Assembly (NCBI RefSeq): GCF_035222375.1
Contig: NC_085888.1
Span: 1,240,001 to 1,304,000 of the forward strand
Length of the DNA stretch: 64,000 nt
Reading direction: 5' to 3'
DNA from: Podospora pseudocomata
Lineage: Eukaryota > Ascomycota > Sordariomycetes > Sordariales > Podosporaceae
Shown: positions 35,375 to 46,627 of the stretch, piece by piece
Layout of the letters: the number at the start of each line of letters is the position of its first letter
Numbering within the stretch: position 1 is the first letter of the stretch
Made by a program: the position numbers and the translations under genes
Notes under the pieces: model-generated
The model's database searches: none
Told to the model about the DNA's origin: nothing
The model's input: only the letters and a program-made list of their open reading frames with translations

Positions 35375-36074
35375 GGTGACTGTGTCGTGAATGAGGTCAA
35401 GATTGTTGTCGGTACAAAAATGCGTTGGTCAGTTGCTGGTGTTTCCACTTGGAAGTGTTGGTGGTAGGAAGAAGAAGAGTAAAGGGAAGAGGGACTATAT
35501 ATACACCCCAGACAGTCCCATGATGTCCCTTCGGATGGTTCGTACCATTGGACTGCTCCTGAAAATATCAACAAAGATCCCAGTCACAAGGGGCACAGAG
35601 TATTCCCCATCTGAAGCAAGACCTGGGCGGAGATTGATCACAAGCTCAAAAATGGGGCAGGATGGAATCAATCGAGCAGAAAAAGCTCCGCCAAATGACC
35701 ACTGTGTAGTGGATATCATGATATCATTCGAACTCTGCCAAACCGTCAGGTGGTCGAGAGGAGGTTTGAAAGGAAGGCACGATCTTCTTAACATGTGCCG
35801 AGTGCTCGGGTAGAGAAGGCATTTATCCAGGGGGAAGGAGCATTCAAGATCAGGGTTTCACCGTCTTCAAGTCGAGGCAGTACCTTGACGTTGTGGGCAA
35901 GTCATTTGGCTCCCAGCGACATAAGTTCAAAGGGGCTAATTTCAACAGCAGATACACATCATTGAATTCATAACCCAACTTGTTCCCACTTGGATCGAAT
36001 GAATAAAGACTTGGCATTTCCTGTGCTCTTATAAAACTAATGTCCCCCTAATCTCTGCCACACGAACCTGAGTA
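35375..36074. other. Intergenic upstream of secreted-protein gene
   Basis: About 700 bp upstream of the eqolisin-like gene on the minus strand. ORFs on both strands overlap and carry no motif. Presumed promoter. Confidence 0.4.
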
Positions 36075-36522
36075 CTCCCTCTCATGATAACATATACGAT
36101 GAACCCCCAAGTCGTCGTTGTTCTCGCCGTCTTTTAACCAGTCGCCCTTGGCATCTATCCAGCGATTCTAGTACTTTGTACCCTCGTCGGCATACGCGCC
36201 AAACTCAAGCCAGTAAATAGTCGAGTACGTCGATAGCTAGTACTTTTGACCGTCGCTCCCCACCCATTTCATCATACTAAAGAAGAACTCCCCAAAGTGC
36301 GCAAGAATCTGGTGATTGGCCACATAATCCGGCCATTCCGTCACCAACCATCCTGCGTGCGCCTGGTACAACCCCTTACGGGTCTTGCTGTGCGTGGTCT
36401 CGTATTTCTGCCCCGTCATCCCACAAGTAGGTCCACGCGGAGAAGGTAATGGGCGTGGCAAGGGAGATGCCAGAGACGAGGCAGAGAATCGACAATGCCG
36501 TGGTGATGAAATGGAATCCCAT
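36075..36522 (-). pseudogene. Decayed small secreted-protein gene
   Basis: On the minus strand a clear signal peptide (MGFHFITTALSILCLVSGIS, ATG at 36522) is followed by about 130 codons of protein-like, Trp/Tyr/Gly-rich sequence, including AGWLVTEWPDYVANHQIL. The reading frame is broken in about three places. No family recognised. It looks like a fossil of a small secreted protein. Confidence 0.5.
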
Positions 36523-36947
36523 TTTGGCTGATTTTGCCGCGGGTATTGTGGTTTTGTTCCGCAACGCGCGCTTTGAACCTGGAAGGTTTGGGTTACAGCC
36601 CAGCTAAAAGCAGAAGGAAATAGAGGCAGGACCGACTGGAACAGGAAGAGAAGGTCATCTATATAGGTTTTTGACCAACAAAGTGAATCGGTTGGAGCAT
36701 TGAGCCCCATTCTTTACGTGCTCCATGAAAAACCCGCTCGTTGAGGACTTGGGATGACTTGAGCAAGAAGGCTCTGAACCGTGAGAATTGGGGCTCCCTT
36801 GACCCAAATGACCGATGTGAAGCAGGATATCCCCACCGCAGGAGCATGGCAAGACCACCTCGCGGGTTGCGTGTAAGCCAAGTATCTATCCAGGCTGCTC
36901 CAAGCTTCTTTACTGCTCCCAAATATCTTACCACCAGTGAATCCAAC
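36523..36947. other. Intergenic, nothing recognised
   Basis: About 425 bp between the decayed secreted-protein locus and the second F-box module. No supported feature. Confidence 0.4.
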
Positions 36948-37772
36948 CTAGTCACTCCATATCAACCCTTCCAGTCCCTGCTCCCCGTTCTCTTGTTCCT
37001 CCATACCCCAACCCTCCATAACAGCCAACCCCCACTCATCCCCATCCGCCCGCTCCCCAATAAGAAACAGATCACGCACCAACCTGTCAACCTCCTCCGA
37101 ACCACCATCCCCCACCTCCTCACCCTCTCCCCTCCTGGACGCCAACCTCCTCATTCCCATTTCACTCCTCTTCACCCACCTCCTCTCCGCCTTTTGAAAC
37201 CTACCCATCCTCCTCTTCAACTCCTCAGCAGTATCCACACACCCCTCACACTCCCCCCCGTTGAATCTAAAAAGCCCACACCCAGTACACCACTTCATTC
37301 CTTCCCTCTTGCTCTTCCACTCCTCATACGTCCCCCAAATCTCTCCCAATCCCGCAAAATTCTTAAAGTGACTCGGATGCCTTCGGCGCTTCACGCAACT
37401 CCGGCAGAAATTATTATAGTCCCCAGGTGTAGTACCCCAGTCGGGACCAAAGGCCCTTGGCCTCTAGCACCCAGGGCAAGCAACACGGTCAAAGTGTGAG
37501 GTCGCCACCAGCGGCAAAACAGGCCGGTCAGCCGACACGGGCGGATTATAGCACCTGCGCCAGGTGGTGGCTTGCAACGAGTAGAGCGATGAACAAGCCA
37601 AGGCCGGGTCTGGAAACAAAAGGCGAAAGTACTTCGACACCCGGGACAGCGCCATCAACTCCTGGTAGGGCAGCAATGACAGTATCTTCTTGTGGAGAGG
37701 CAAGTCCAGTTTTTCAAACGGGGAGAGACGGAGCGGTTCGTTGGAGTAGGGAACCCAGCGGTCTGGGTGCAT
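36948..37772 (-). pseudogene. F-box-like module 2 with Cys-rich tail, interrupted by TAG
   Basis: From ATG 37772 (MHPDRWVPYSNEPLRLSP) an F-box-like helix set follows: FEKLDLPLHKKILSLLPYQELMALSRVSKYFRLLF. Such proteins are SCF ubiquitin-ligase adaptors. After ACPGC the frame hits TAG at 37466-37464, then stays open in the same frame through NFCRSCVKRRRHPSHFKNF and KWCTGCGLFR...CEGC to a stop at 36948. The paired CXXC elements on both sides of the stop look like one zinc-binding tail, so the stop is probably a mutation (CAG or TGG to TAG). The module could be its own gene or the C-terminal half of a fusion with module 1. Confidence 0.55.
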
Positions 37773-38464
37773 GGCTATGGTGTTGAAAGGGGGGCAGATG
37801 ATCCAAGTGTGAGGGGTGGGTTTTTGTCTGGTGCTAGGGGATAGGCGGTGGGTGGGTGGCGATGATGGTTGAGGGGGTGGTTGCGCCACAGGATGGAGGA
37901 GCGACCCAGTCCTGTTCTTGATGGCCTCTTTTGCTTTCTTCAGCTGTTCATATTGTTGGTCGTACTCGGCGAGGGTGTTAATGTAGGGGCCCTGGGGAAT
38001 TGGCTGTCTATGGGCATAGCGGCAACGTTGGCTCTTGAGCCTCCACCTCTCGCATCGAAGGCAGAGATACCACATCAGACCCTCTCTGGGGCGCCGGTTC
38101 CCGGGGGGAGGAGCTTGTGTTTGATAAAACAATCGCAGCATACCTTTTGCTTCTTGCCGATGAGATCTTGACCGTATTTTCCTTTGGGACCGGTACGACG
38201 AGTGTCAATGATGGACTTTCTCGCGTGAAGGTGGGCACGGTAGCGTGTAAACCTCTCGACTTCGAGACAGAAGTTGATTTTGGAAGAGTTGGGAAGCAAG
38301 GTATCAGGGTCGAGAGAGCAGTGGAAAGCCTGGCAGGTCTGCTTGAGGTGCAGGAGATCGCCATAGTCGAGATGGGTTGCTAGTTGAAAGGGGATATCGA
38401 GGGGTAAAGTCGTTAGAGTGGATGGTGCTGTGTGGGGCAAGGGAAGAGGTGTGCGTTGCGCCAT
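37773..38464 (-). pseudogene. F-box-like module 1 with Cys-rich tail, frame break
   Basis: ATG 38464 (MAQRTPLPLPHTAPS) opens LTTLPLDIPFQLATHLDYGDLLHLKQTCQAFHC, an F-box-like motif. A basic stretch and QKVCCDCFIKHKLLPPG come next, then a stop at 38075. One frame over, sequence resumes with MWYLCLRCERWRLKSQRC. The layout (F-box, CxxC, about 30 residues, CxxC) matches module 2. Either a single base is missing in the run GAGAGGGT near 38080, or an intron (donor GTATGC at about 38148, acceptor ...CCCCAGAGAG) removes part of the Cys motif. I favour the former because the intron would delete VCCDC. The open frame then runs directly into module 2. Confidence 0.5.
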
Positions 38465-38942
38465 GGTGATGACAGTCGAAGGTGACGAGGAACGGGGAAA
38501 ACAGTAACAACTGGAAAAATTAAGTGCCCTCGTGCGGGTTGGAGAGCTGGTTCTTCTCACCGCTACAAATATGACCGACCCCACTCTACATACCTACTGG
38601 TTTACAAAGTGAGGGTTGCTTCTGGTATATATTGCGGAGACGGTCTTGTTATCTCAGGAAGGTCAATTCAACAACGCTAGTCGTTAGGCAACACATCAAG
38701 TTGTGCCGAGTCACCCCACCAGTGCTTGGGGCTTGAGAGCGAACCGGCCCTGGCTTTGCTGGCCCAGTCACCTCCTCTCGTCCCTCCCCCACAATCTCGG
38801 GATGCAGGCGATGGGCAGCAAGCATACCTGGCTAACCCAATGGAGGAACGAGGTAAATACATCTCAATGATACCTAATCAACATTAGCAAAGTTTCAGGT
38901 AGTATAAAGACAAGCAACACAACGCTGGACATCTATTTCAAC
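38465..38942. other. Intergenic between F-box region and Zn2Cys6 regulator
   Basis: About 480 bp: F-box promoter side and the 3' UTR of the regulator. Nothing else recognised. Confidence 0.4.
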
Positions 38943-41900
38943 CTAAAACATGTCCTTGATGTGCTGATACACGCTCTCATCGCCCAGTCCAACGACCTCC
39001 TGGACAAGCCCGAGTCCCTGACCCATCTGCATATTGTTCCCATATCCCAAATCATCAGCAGACATTGCGCCGGTTTCCAAGCTCATACTCCTCATCCCTG
39101 CCGCCGTCGGCACACTCCCGTTTACACCCAGTCCTGCATAGCCCTCGTAGATCCTCGACATTTCGGATTGCAATCTCAGGCCATTAGTCCGTTCGTCCAC
39201 GTGCATCTGCTGTTGATGAGGCGTAGAAACAGCTGAGTTCGGGTGATGGCTCATCTCGCTGCCCCTAATCTGCGGACTGAACGGACTCATGCTACTATGG
39301 CTATGAGCGACCCCTCGGACTGAGGGCACTGTGCCAGCAGTCCGCGGGCTGCTTTGGCTGATGCTATGGCTCCTGCTTTGGTTGTAGTCACTCGTGCTTT
39401 GATGACGATGTAACTGAGCAGCAGAGCCGGTGTTGGAGGGCTTGGTGGCCGAGGGCGAGGCAGCAAAGTCTTCCTCGAGACCGAGCCGAGGTGCAACGGC
39501 TTTGAGAGACCGTATCGTGCGCCAGAGTCGGTGGGACACCCATGATCTAGAGGACATGTCCCGTACGAGGTCGAGAGCCATGTAGAACTCCTTCCGGCAA
39601 TGCGAGCTGAACTCGACAGGGGCGTGGGTGGAAGCGAGAAATAGAACGGCAATAGATGAGGTCAAGAACTGGTGGTAGAAGACCTGGCAGCGACGATAGA
39701 GACTCGTGGTTTGGTTGATGTGTGCCAGTAGCCGGATTGTTTGTTTGGCAAGGTCAACTGCTTTCTCAGCCCGTTGCATATTCTCGGCGATGCTTGTGGC
39801 GCTGTGCAACACAGGTGTGTACAGCCAGATGCGGACCTAGAACATGAAGTTAGCATAGGTTTAGGTTTCGGATGACCAGGACAAAAAGCACGCATACCTG
39901 ATTCAGCCTCAATCTCGTCCATATTCTCACCCGCTGAACTTTATCAGTGGGACCACTAGGCATAGCAATCCTGTCACCATCGGATGGGTCTGTCTGGATC
40001 TCAACTGGCACACTCTCATACCACTCCCAAATTTCCTGTTCCAGCGGCTCAAAATTATGAGCCTTCAAACCTCGGATAACAGCTGGCTCAAAGCAATCCA
40101 CCAACCCCCAGATCTTGGCCGCTAGCTTGGAGTACCCAACCATTGCTACTAAAAAGGGGTAGTCATCCTGTACACGTCAATGTCACTTCACTTTTGTGAT
40201 TTGCACACAGGAATTAAGACATACCGGCTTAGGTAACCCGGGATCAATCTTGTCATCATGATACACAAACGGCAGCCCGGTGCTGAAGCTCCATCTCCGG
40301 TCCAGGACATAGACGCTCCAGAAGGTCAGGAGTGCATTCCTTCTCACCGTTGGATCGGTGATATTTTGCAGTCCTTCCCTTCGGTGGAGACCCAACTCGA
40401 GACACAGCCTTCCTACATGCCCAACCACTCGCCAGGCCAATACCTCGTCGTTAGACAAGTATCGATACCCGGCTACCAGCGCTAAGAACGGTAACTTGAC
40501 GATATCGGCCGGCTCACTCATGAGCATTCGGTCAATGATCGGCTGTATACTCTCGTATAAGCGGGCGGCGCGCGCACTATTGCCGTGTTCCTCCACCACC
40601 AGGGCGCAGCAGAGGACAATCTTGAGGACTAATGTTTTCTGATCGTTAAGGTCCGGCAAACTTTGCTGAGCGGTAGAGGAGTTTAGTTTGACAGTTGCAA
40701 ACCATGGGCCAAGCGATTGGGCATGTTGTTTGACAGTCTCGATGGGTATCACAGGGTACATGGCCCCAACTTCTTCCTCATGTAGCTCGCATAACCGCAG
40801 CATTTCTGCTTCGTCGAATTCCAGGATAGGATCACGAGGGACAGCTGAGGGTGGAGAGGAGGATGCCAGTGGCGGAGGGGCTGCTAGGGGAGCTAGGGCC
40901 GGCGATGGATGCGGTGTTGGCTCTGTAGGCTGAGAAACGCTGCTGTCCTCAGCCACGTCGGTATACCCCATTCTGTGGAGCGTACTCTTGGCTACATCGA
41001 CAGTGAAGGCGATGCTCGTCGGTCCATGGAATGAGGATGGCACACGGTACCCAAGACGAGGCCTGGTCAGCGGAGGAAGGGTGGGAATGGGTGAGGGACT
41101 GCCTGTGGTTACTGGCGGAGGCAGGATATGATCGTGAATCGGGGCTAGTCGCAGACTTGAAGTTTCCTGGCGAAGAGCATTCATGGCGCTGAAGAGATTG
41201 TCGACCTGTTCTTGCAGCCGAGTCACCTGGGCCGACATGTCCCTGAACTCATCCGAGTCCTTGAAGTTGGGACAGCAGTTGGGCGCGTACAGACATTGTA
41301 GGTTGAGGTTGCCACATCGGTGACAGGGCGTCTGGCCGTTGCATTTGATCTTGCGGCGTTTGCACTCATTGCTATCATAAAGGTCAGAAACCAGGGTTGG
41401 AAGGGGTCTGAGACATAATTATATGGCAGAAAACATGGCCCGACGTCGTACGATTCCAGAACGTGGCATGGGGCCCAATGCGGGACAGAGTCACATCGAG
41501 AGAGGAACAGCCTTACCAGGCGATCGAGGTGTACTGGATGACAGGGTTAGTACAAGTGATCATAAAGGGTAGCTGCAGCTGTGCTGTGGGAGCGACGCAC
41601 TCTATTCCGCTTGCTCCTTTGCTGCTTGGCAGACACTTCACCATCCTCATCTGGCTCTGCCCTTCTTTTGGCATGGGAGGTGGTCGTGTTGGCGGACGTG
41701 GTGCCGCCTCCGTGCGACGACTCGAGTGGGAGTGGTGAGGCAGGTTGCGGTGCGGAATTGTCTCCGAGGGCGGAAAGCGACGACAGAGGCCCACTGGGAG
41801 AATAGGCTGCTGGCGTCGACAGGCTCAATCCTGGAGCGGCAGCTGACTGCGGAGCCAGGAACGAGCGCAGGTCGCTCACTTGGGTCTCAAGATGTTCCAT
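38943..41900 (-). CDS. Zn2Cys6 transcription factor
   Basis: Nuclear fungal regulator of 875 residues. Minus-strand exons: 41900-41601, 41533-41517, 41371-40225, 40167-39898, 39836-38943; all junctions keep frame. The binuclear cluster CX2CX6CX5CX2CX6C (CNECKRRKIKCNGQTP..., about residues 106-132) is assembled from a 17-nt micro-exon plus exon 3. A basic/coiled linker follows (MSAQVTRLQEQVDNLFSAMNAL). The fungal-specific regulatory domain spans roughly residues 250-650, with the landmark RLCLELGLHRREGL and DRRWSFSTGLPF. The tail is Ser/Gln/His-rich and ends VYQHIKDMF. Unlike most family members, about 105 residues precede the cluster, with NLS-like KRRAEPDEDG and KQQRSKRNR. Targets unknown; the FAH gene is next upstream in tandem. 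Confidence 0.93.
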
Positions 41901-42309
41901 TGTAACACATGTGCCCTTTTCTCCTGAAAGACCTCCCGGACACGCTCTCGGTTTCCCACCTGAGAGCCAGCGAGCTGAGCAAAGGGGACAAGCCACCCAA
42001 ATGTCAGCACAATCCCTTTTGGCAGCGCGTCCACGTGATAAGGATTGCCGCTCTTTTCCGCCCTTTTGTCCTTCCAACTTCCTCTTGCTGTGTTCAATGC
42101 CCTGGCACAATCGTACGCCATTCCAGATTGGTGCTAGTTTGGCTGGCAAAGCGGAGATCCCCGCGTTCTCCGGGGAAGCTATGACGCCTTGGCACGGCTC
42201 CCGAATATCGAAGCAACGACCAACTTTTGATGCGTGGATGCCTACAACAAAGAATGATCCTACGTCTATTCTTCAACACCAAAAAGTCCTTCGGGCTATT
42301 TTACAGTAA
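41901..42309. promoter_or_regulatory. Upstream region of the Zn2Cys6 regulator
   Basis: About 410 bp between the FAH stop codon and the regulator start; both genes are on the minus strand. The open frame upstream of 41900 contains no in-frame ATG with family-like residues. No specific site identified. Confidence 0.4.
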
Positions 42310-43702
42310 TCATATCTGTGGACCACCATAGATTGTTCCTGAACAGCGCCCAAACCCAACACGTACTCCCTTGCCGTCATCAGCACAAAATCCTCTCAGT
42401 GTAATGCTGTCACCATCCTTCAAAAACGTTCTGGCATTCATCCCGGCCAGCAATACCTCCTTCTTCCCGTTCTCAGTCATCTCCAGCAAGCTCCCCCTCT
42501 CCTCGACACCACCTGGGCCACTGATTGTCCCAGAGCCAAGCAAGTCACCAGGACGCATCGAACAGCCACCCAGAGTATGATGCGCAATCATCTGTGGAAA
42601 TGACCACATCAAATACTTCGAGCTTGTCCTTCCAATGGTAGTTGTGCTCCCATCAGCAGCTATAAAGTATATGTGTCAGTCTCATCCCCTCTTCCAGTTG
42701 ACAATACCCAGGTCAACAGCACTCACTTGTCAAATCGACTTCCAACTTAATGTCAAACACTGTTTTATCCTCCTCGCCCTTCAAATACTCTTGCAGTTCG
42801 GTCTTATTATCAATCTCGGTCTTCACCTTGAACGGCTCTAGCGCATCTGCCAGCACCACCCAGGCACTAATTGTCGTCCCGAAGTTCTTGCCATTGAACG
42901 GCCCCAGCGGCACATACTCCCAGGCCTGAATATCCCTCGCGCTCCAGTCGTTCAGGAGCACATAGCCAAAGATGTACTCCTCAGCCTGTTTCACATCTAC
43001 AGACTCGCCCATTTTGTTAGGCTTTGAGATGAAGCACCCAAGCTCAAGCTCGATATCCAGTTTCCTCGTAGGCCCAGTCACAGGTTGCTTTGGCTCAGCT
43101 TTCGGGTCCAGCAGTATCTGACCTACTGGCCTCCGAATTGGCGTCCCATCCACCACGATACTCGATGCCCTACCGTGGTATCCAACCGGTAAGTGCGTAT
43201 AATTTGGCTGGAGGGCGTTTTCTGGCCCGCGGAACATGACACCAACCGCATAGGCATGGTGATAGCCTGCGTAGAAGTCGGTGTAGTCTCCAATCTCCAT
43301 TGGAAGGTGCATCGTCACATCGCTCAGCCTGCTCAAGGTTTTGGTCCTGGCATTCTCGTCATCCCTGAGGAGCTCTGCATATGGCGTGTCTTTGTGTAAT
43401 AGATCCTGGAGTCCTTTGCGTACAATTCTGTGCACCGGCCGTCCAAGAGCAGCGAAACCGTTGAGGGTGGGTTGGCTTAGAGCATGGTCAAGCTGATCAA
43501 TATCAACACCTGAGAAGACATCGGCGAGTTTCTCCTTGTTCACTATGGCCAGCCATGTTTTCAAGTCCAGTACAAAGCCTCCAATGGCGATGGCTGGGCG
43601 GAGTGTTTGGTCCTCCGGAGTGCTGATGATGCCGAAGGGGATGTTGGCGAGAGAGAAGTCATTTGAGGGGCTGTAATGGGAGATCCAGGATTCGTTAGCC
43701 AT
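42310..43702 (-). CDS. fahA: Fumarylacetoacetase
   Basis: Last enzyme of tyrosine/phenylalanine breakdown: hydrolyses fumarylacetoacetate to fumarate and acetoacetate. Exons 43702-42727 and 42659-42310 (441 aa), intron 67 nt with GTGAGT donor; the junction reads KLEVDLT-TADGSTTTIGRTSS. Active-site landmarks: IGDYTDFYAGYHHA (metal Asp and catalytic His), LHLP-type THLPVGYHGRASS, the metal-binding LDIELELG, NDWSARDIQAWEYVPLGPF, and GSGTISGP near the end. The N-terminal domain (WISHYSPSNDFSLANIPFGI) is also standard. Predicted cytosolic. Other genes of the pathway (homogentisate dioxygenase, maleylacetoacetate isomerase) are not in this window. Confidence 0.97.
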
Positions 43703-44177
43703 CTTGTCCGTAACTCGTAGTGCTTGGTCGTACAGGTGACTTTTGAATGAGTTGAAAGAGCTGTTCTAAACATTTATGGCTTGTGCCGCTTGAAGAAGGG
43801 TGGTGCTTGAGTAACTCCAGTGCGGGACTGGCCCGATGGAAGCCGAGCACCCCACATTTGCCCGTTCCCCGCAATTCCACAGTTCCTTCGGCACTGCATG
43901 AATCCGCTCTCGGCCCGCAGCGACCAGACTGCCGGTAGGTAGCAATTAATGAACATTAATTTGAGGTTGTACGAAGTACCTGGGGATGTTGGTAAACATT
44001 CTGTCGAAGGAAAGAAAAATGAACAAAAAGATAATTGACCCAGGCCTCATTAGCTTGAATGGACGTGACCTCACCTGCTCACTCATTGAATCGCGTCCCA
44101 ACACACAGCCTCCCAGATCTTCTTCATCAGATCCCAACATCCACATCACACCTCTCGCCCACATCCCCCATCATCTC
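43703..44177. other. Intergenic upstream of FAH
   Basis: About 475 bp: FAH promoter and 3' flank of the RNase H-like pseudogene. Nothing specific recognised. Confidence 0.4.
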
Positions 44178-45019
44178 TCATATCATAATCCCAAACAACC
44201 TCGTATACCTCTCCACCGGCAACCCCTCCTTCTTCCCCTCCCACGCCGCCAGCCTCGCCGCCGCCTTCGTCTGCCTTATCAACTCCCCATCCCTCACCAG
44301 CCAAAACGAAACCTCACACCCTTCACCCCCCAGCTCCTCAATCCTATGCTGCAATTCCTCCCAAAAGTCCCGATTGGCATACTTCCTGCCCGACCGCCCA
44401 ACCTTCGACTTCCTCCACCGCCTGCCCACCCACCTAGGCAACCACTCCGTAGCCCCCTTGACGATATACTCCAAATCCGTCAACACCACCACCCTCCTCC
44501 ACCCTCCTCCACCCCTCCCCATGCCAACTCCTAAGCTGCAACGCCGCAATCACAGCGCGGAGTTTAGCCCGATTGGAAGTGTGATCCATTACATCACCCT
44601 GGGGTTCTCCCCAAGACGGAAGGCAATTGTCCCAGTAACGGGCCCATTGTACTCCTCTGACAAAGGGAGCATCACAGCCGCATTTGGGGTTCCAGGTGAG
44701 TTCTTAAACTTGAAGGAGGAGCTGCCAATGGGAGGGGAGGATTTATCCGCGTGGCGGCCGTTATTGATACATGACGCGTCGATAACAAGCAAAACTTCCC
44801 TGCTGTTAAACCTGTTGACGAAGCGGGGTGGACTGGGCGGTTGGGGGCGCGGACGGTTTGCAAGGGGAAGTGTTCTTCCGGTGTGAGGGAGGTGTCTTCC
44901 GGGTGGAAGATCGAGGCAGGCCTGATGCGAGAGCGACGAGTGAGTCTCTTCCTCGAGGGGAAGAATTGGGTGCTGGCGGGGTCAGGGGAGGCGATGAAGA
45001 TGGCGAGCTCTTCGTTCAT
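44178..45019 (-). pseudogene. Decayed RNase H-like gene
   Basis: Minus-strand fragments in three frames are recognisable as a fungal stand-alone RNase H domain: REVLLVIDASCINNGR (first strand and Asp), TSNRAKLRAVIAALQLRSW (helix A), then VVVLTDLEYIVKGATEW and NRDFWEELQHRIEEL. At least three frame changes separate them. One coincides with a perfect 10-bp tandem duplication at 44491-44510 (plus strand ACCCTCCTCC twice). The RNase H consensus has Glu where RAKLRA has Lys, so a catalytic carboxylate is also gone. ATG 45019 (MNEELAIFIASPDP) is a plausible original start; an LTR lies immediately upstream. It is not part of a retroelement: no RT or integrase adjoins it. Confidence 0.7.
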
Positions 45020-45089
45020 TGTTGGGAGCTGAAGCGGGGTTGGGACGTTTGGTGTTCTGAGAGGTGAGGTGAGGAGGGCACGACTAATG

Positions 45090-45492
45090 ACTTGCGGCAG
45101 GTTGTTGCGTTCTTGAATGCGGACTCCCGGCGCATCGGCCAATCAAAAGGGAGAAGGGGACAGCCAATCAGAGGAACAGGAAATAGACCTACCAGGAGAG
45201 GATCATTGGGTTCAGAGTATGATCCAGGAAACGATCCAGGAAACGATCCGGCTCTAGGGATCATTAATGGAAGATAATAATCCAGGAAAATGGTGGTCTA
45301 TATATACAGAGGAACTAAATAGCTTAATAGATAGTTCCGCAGTATGTAATACAAGTTACATTCGTTTGTTTCAGACTATTGTGATAGAGACAAGCCATTG
45401 TTGTGCACTGTTTAGCTGTACCGAACCAGTATTGTTCAGAAGCGCCTTCAACTAGTATCCCTTTCAGAGGTTCTGGATAGGGGTTCGTCACA
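45090..45492 (+). mobile_element. Solo LTR, third copy of the TTCGTCACA family
   Basis: The 3' part (TATATATA box at about 45299-45306, then GTTCCGCAGTATGTAATAC, TTGTGCACTGTTTAGCTG, and the terminal GGGGTTCGTCACA ending at 45492) matches the LTRs at 12196 and 13088. The 5' boundary is unclear (about 45090) and no target duplication is evident. U3-like sequence differs and includes CCAATCA boxes and a repeated GATCCAGGAAAC. More diverged than the 12-13 kb copies, so older or a different subfamily. Confidence 0.75.
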
Positions 45493-45602
45493 CATAGAGA
45501 CCTACATCTTTCGCCAGATACCGGATATGTGCATCTATCAATGTTGCATTGTCTATAATGAAACTGTGAACGAAGAGGAGCGAGAAGTGGACTGGAGTGA
45601 AC

Positions 45603-46627
45603 CTAGTTCAGCCCCTCCCTCTTCTCAATCTCCTCCTTTGTCCAGCACCACTTATCCTGCAACCCCTTATCCAACACCTTCTCATACACCCCCTTCTCCC
45701 ACCACTCCCCCCAGCTCGTCAAAAACATCTGCTCCCTATCCTTCGGGAAATCATCCCTCGTGAACGCAGCCAGAATGCTCTTTGCCCCATGCTCCACGCT
45801 CTTCGCATCAGGCATATCCATACTCAACTTCATTCCCGAGCCCCTCCCAATTCCAGTGTTAGGAATCAGCCCCGGAGAAACTGCAACAACCCTACACTTC
45901 TCCTCCAGCCTCCTCCGCCACCACTGCGCACTCAACAAGTTCAAGAACTTTGTCTGAGAGTACGTGTCGTTGGCTTCCACCCCAGACCCAACTTTCAAGT
46001 CCTTCTCCAACGTCGAGGGGTCAGTAACCCGACGGATGGCGCCCGAGGAAACAAAAATGATTCTCGTAGAGGAATCAATCAGTTTCTTCTCGAGCAAGTG
46101 AACAAGGTAATGCTGGGCTGTTTCCTGTCAGACCTGATGGTTCGAAATCAAAATGATGATGTCAACACCACTTACAAAAATGATTAACCACAAACGCCTC
46201 ACAAAACCCAGACTTGGACTCCTTCGCGGGCTTGTCTGTCCCGTCAGAGACCGCAGCGTTAAGGAGCAGGTAATCGATCTTTCCGTCTGGGCCGAGACGC
46301 TCGAGTGTTGCATTGGCGAAGGAGGCGGTTGACTTTAGACTGGAGAGCTCGAGGGGAAGGATAGACAGGATGTGATCAGTCTTGGGGTACGAGAGCGCAT
46401 TGTAGGCTTGACCGGTACAGTTGGTGTCGCGGGCTCCGAGGACAAGGTTGAGGTGAGTGGTGGAGGGGCTAAGGGAAGTGGGAGAGCCGAGGAGTTGTTT
46501 GATGAGTTCAAAGCCCTGGAGAGTAGTGTTAGTGAAATGAGCTCCAATGAGGGGGGATCAGCAGGGAGTAACATACCAACCCCGACGATGTGCCTGTAGC
46601 GACGATGGTTTTGGTAGCTTGTGCCAT
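45603..46627 (-). CDS. Short-chain dehydrogenase/reductase
   Basis: NAD(P)-dependent oxidoreductase with Rossmann fold, 301 residues. Exons: 46627-46577, 46515-46176, 46117-45603; introns of 61 and 58 nt. The cofactor loop TGTSSGLGFE is interrupted by intron 1 between TSSGL and GFEL. Then LNAAV, the Ser-bearing IIFVSSGAIRR, and the catalytic YSQTK (Tyr-x3-Lys). PGLIPNTGIGR follows as in retinol-dehydrogenase/WW-oxidoreductase-like SDRs. The C-terminus (WCWTKEEIEKREGLN) is an amphipathic extension typical of that fungal branch. Substrate unknown. The solo LTR at about 45090-45492 lies just downstream of the stop. Confidence 0.93.

Noticed and set aside
44059-44886. Plus-strand 275-codon ORF
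   Set aside because: Lies opposite the RNase H-like fragments, which match a known fold. The plus frame is Pro/Ser/Thr-rich shadow.
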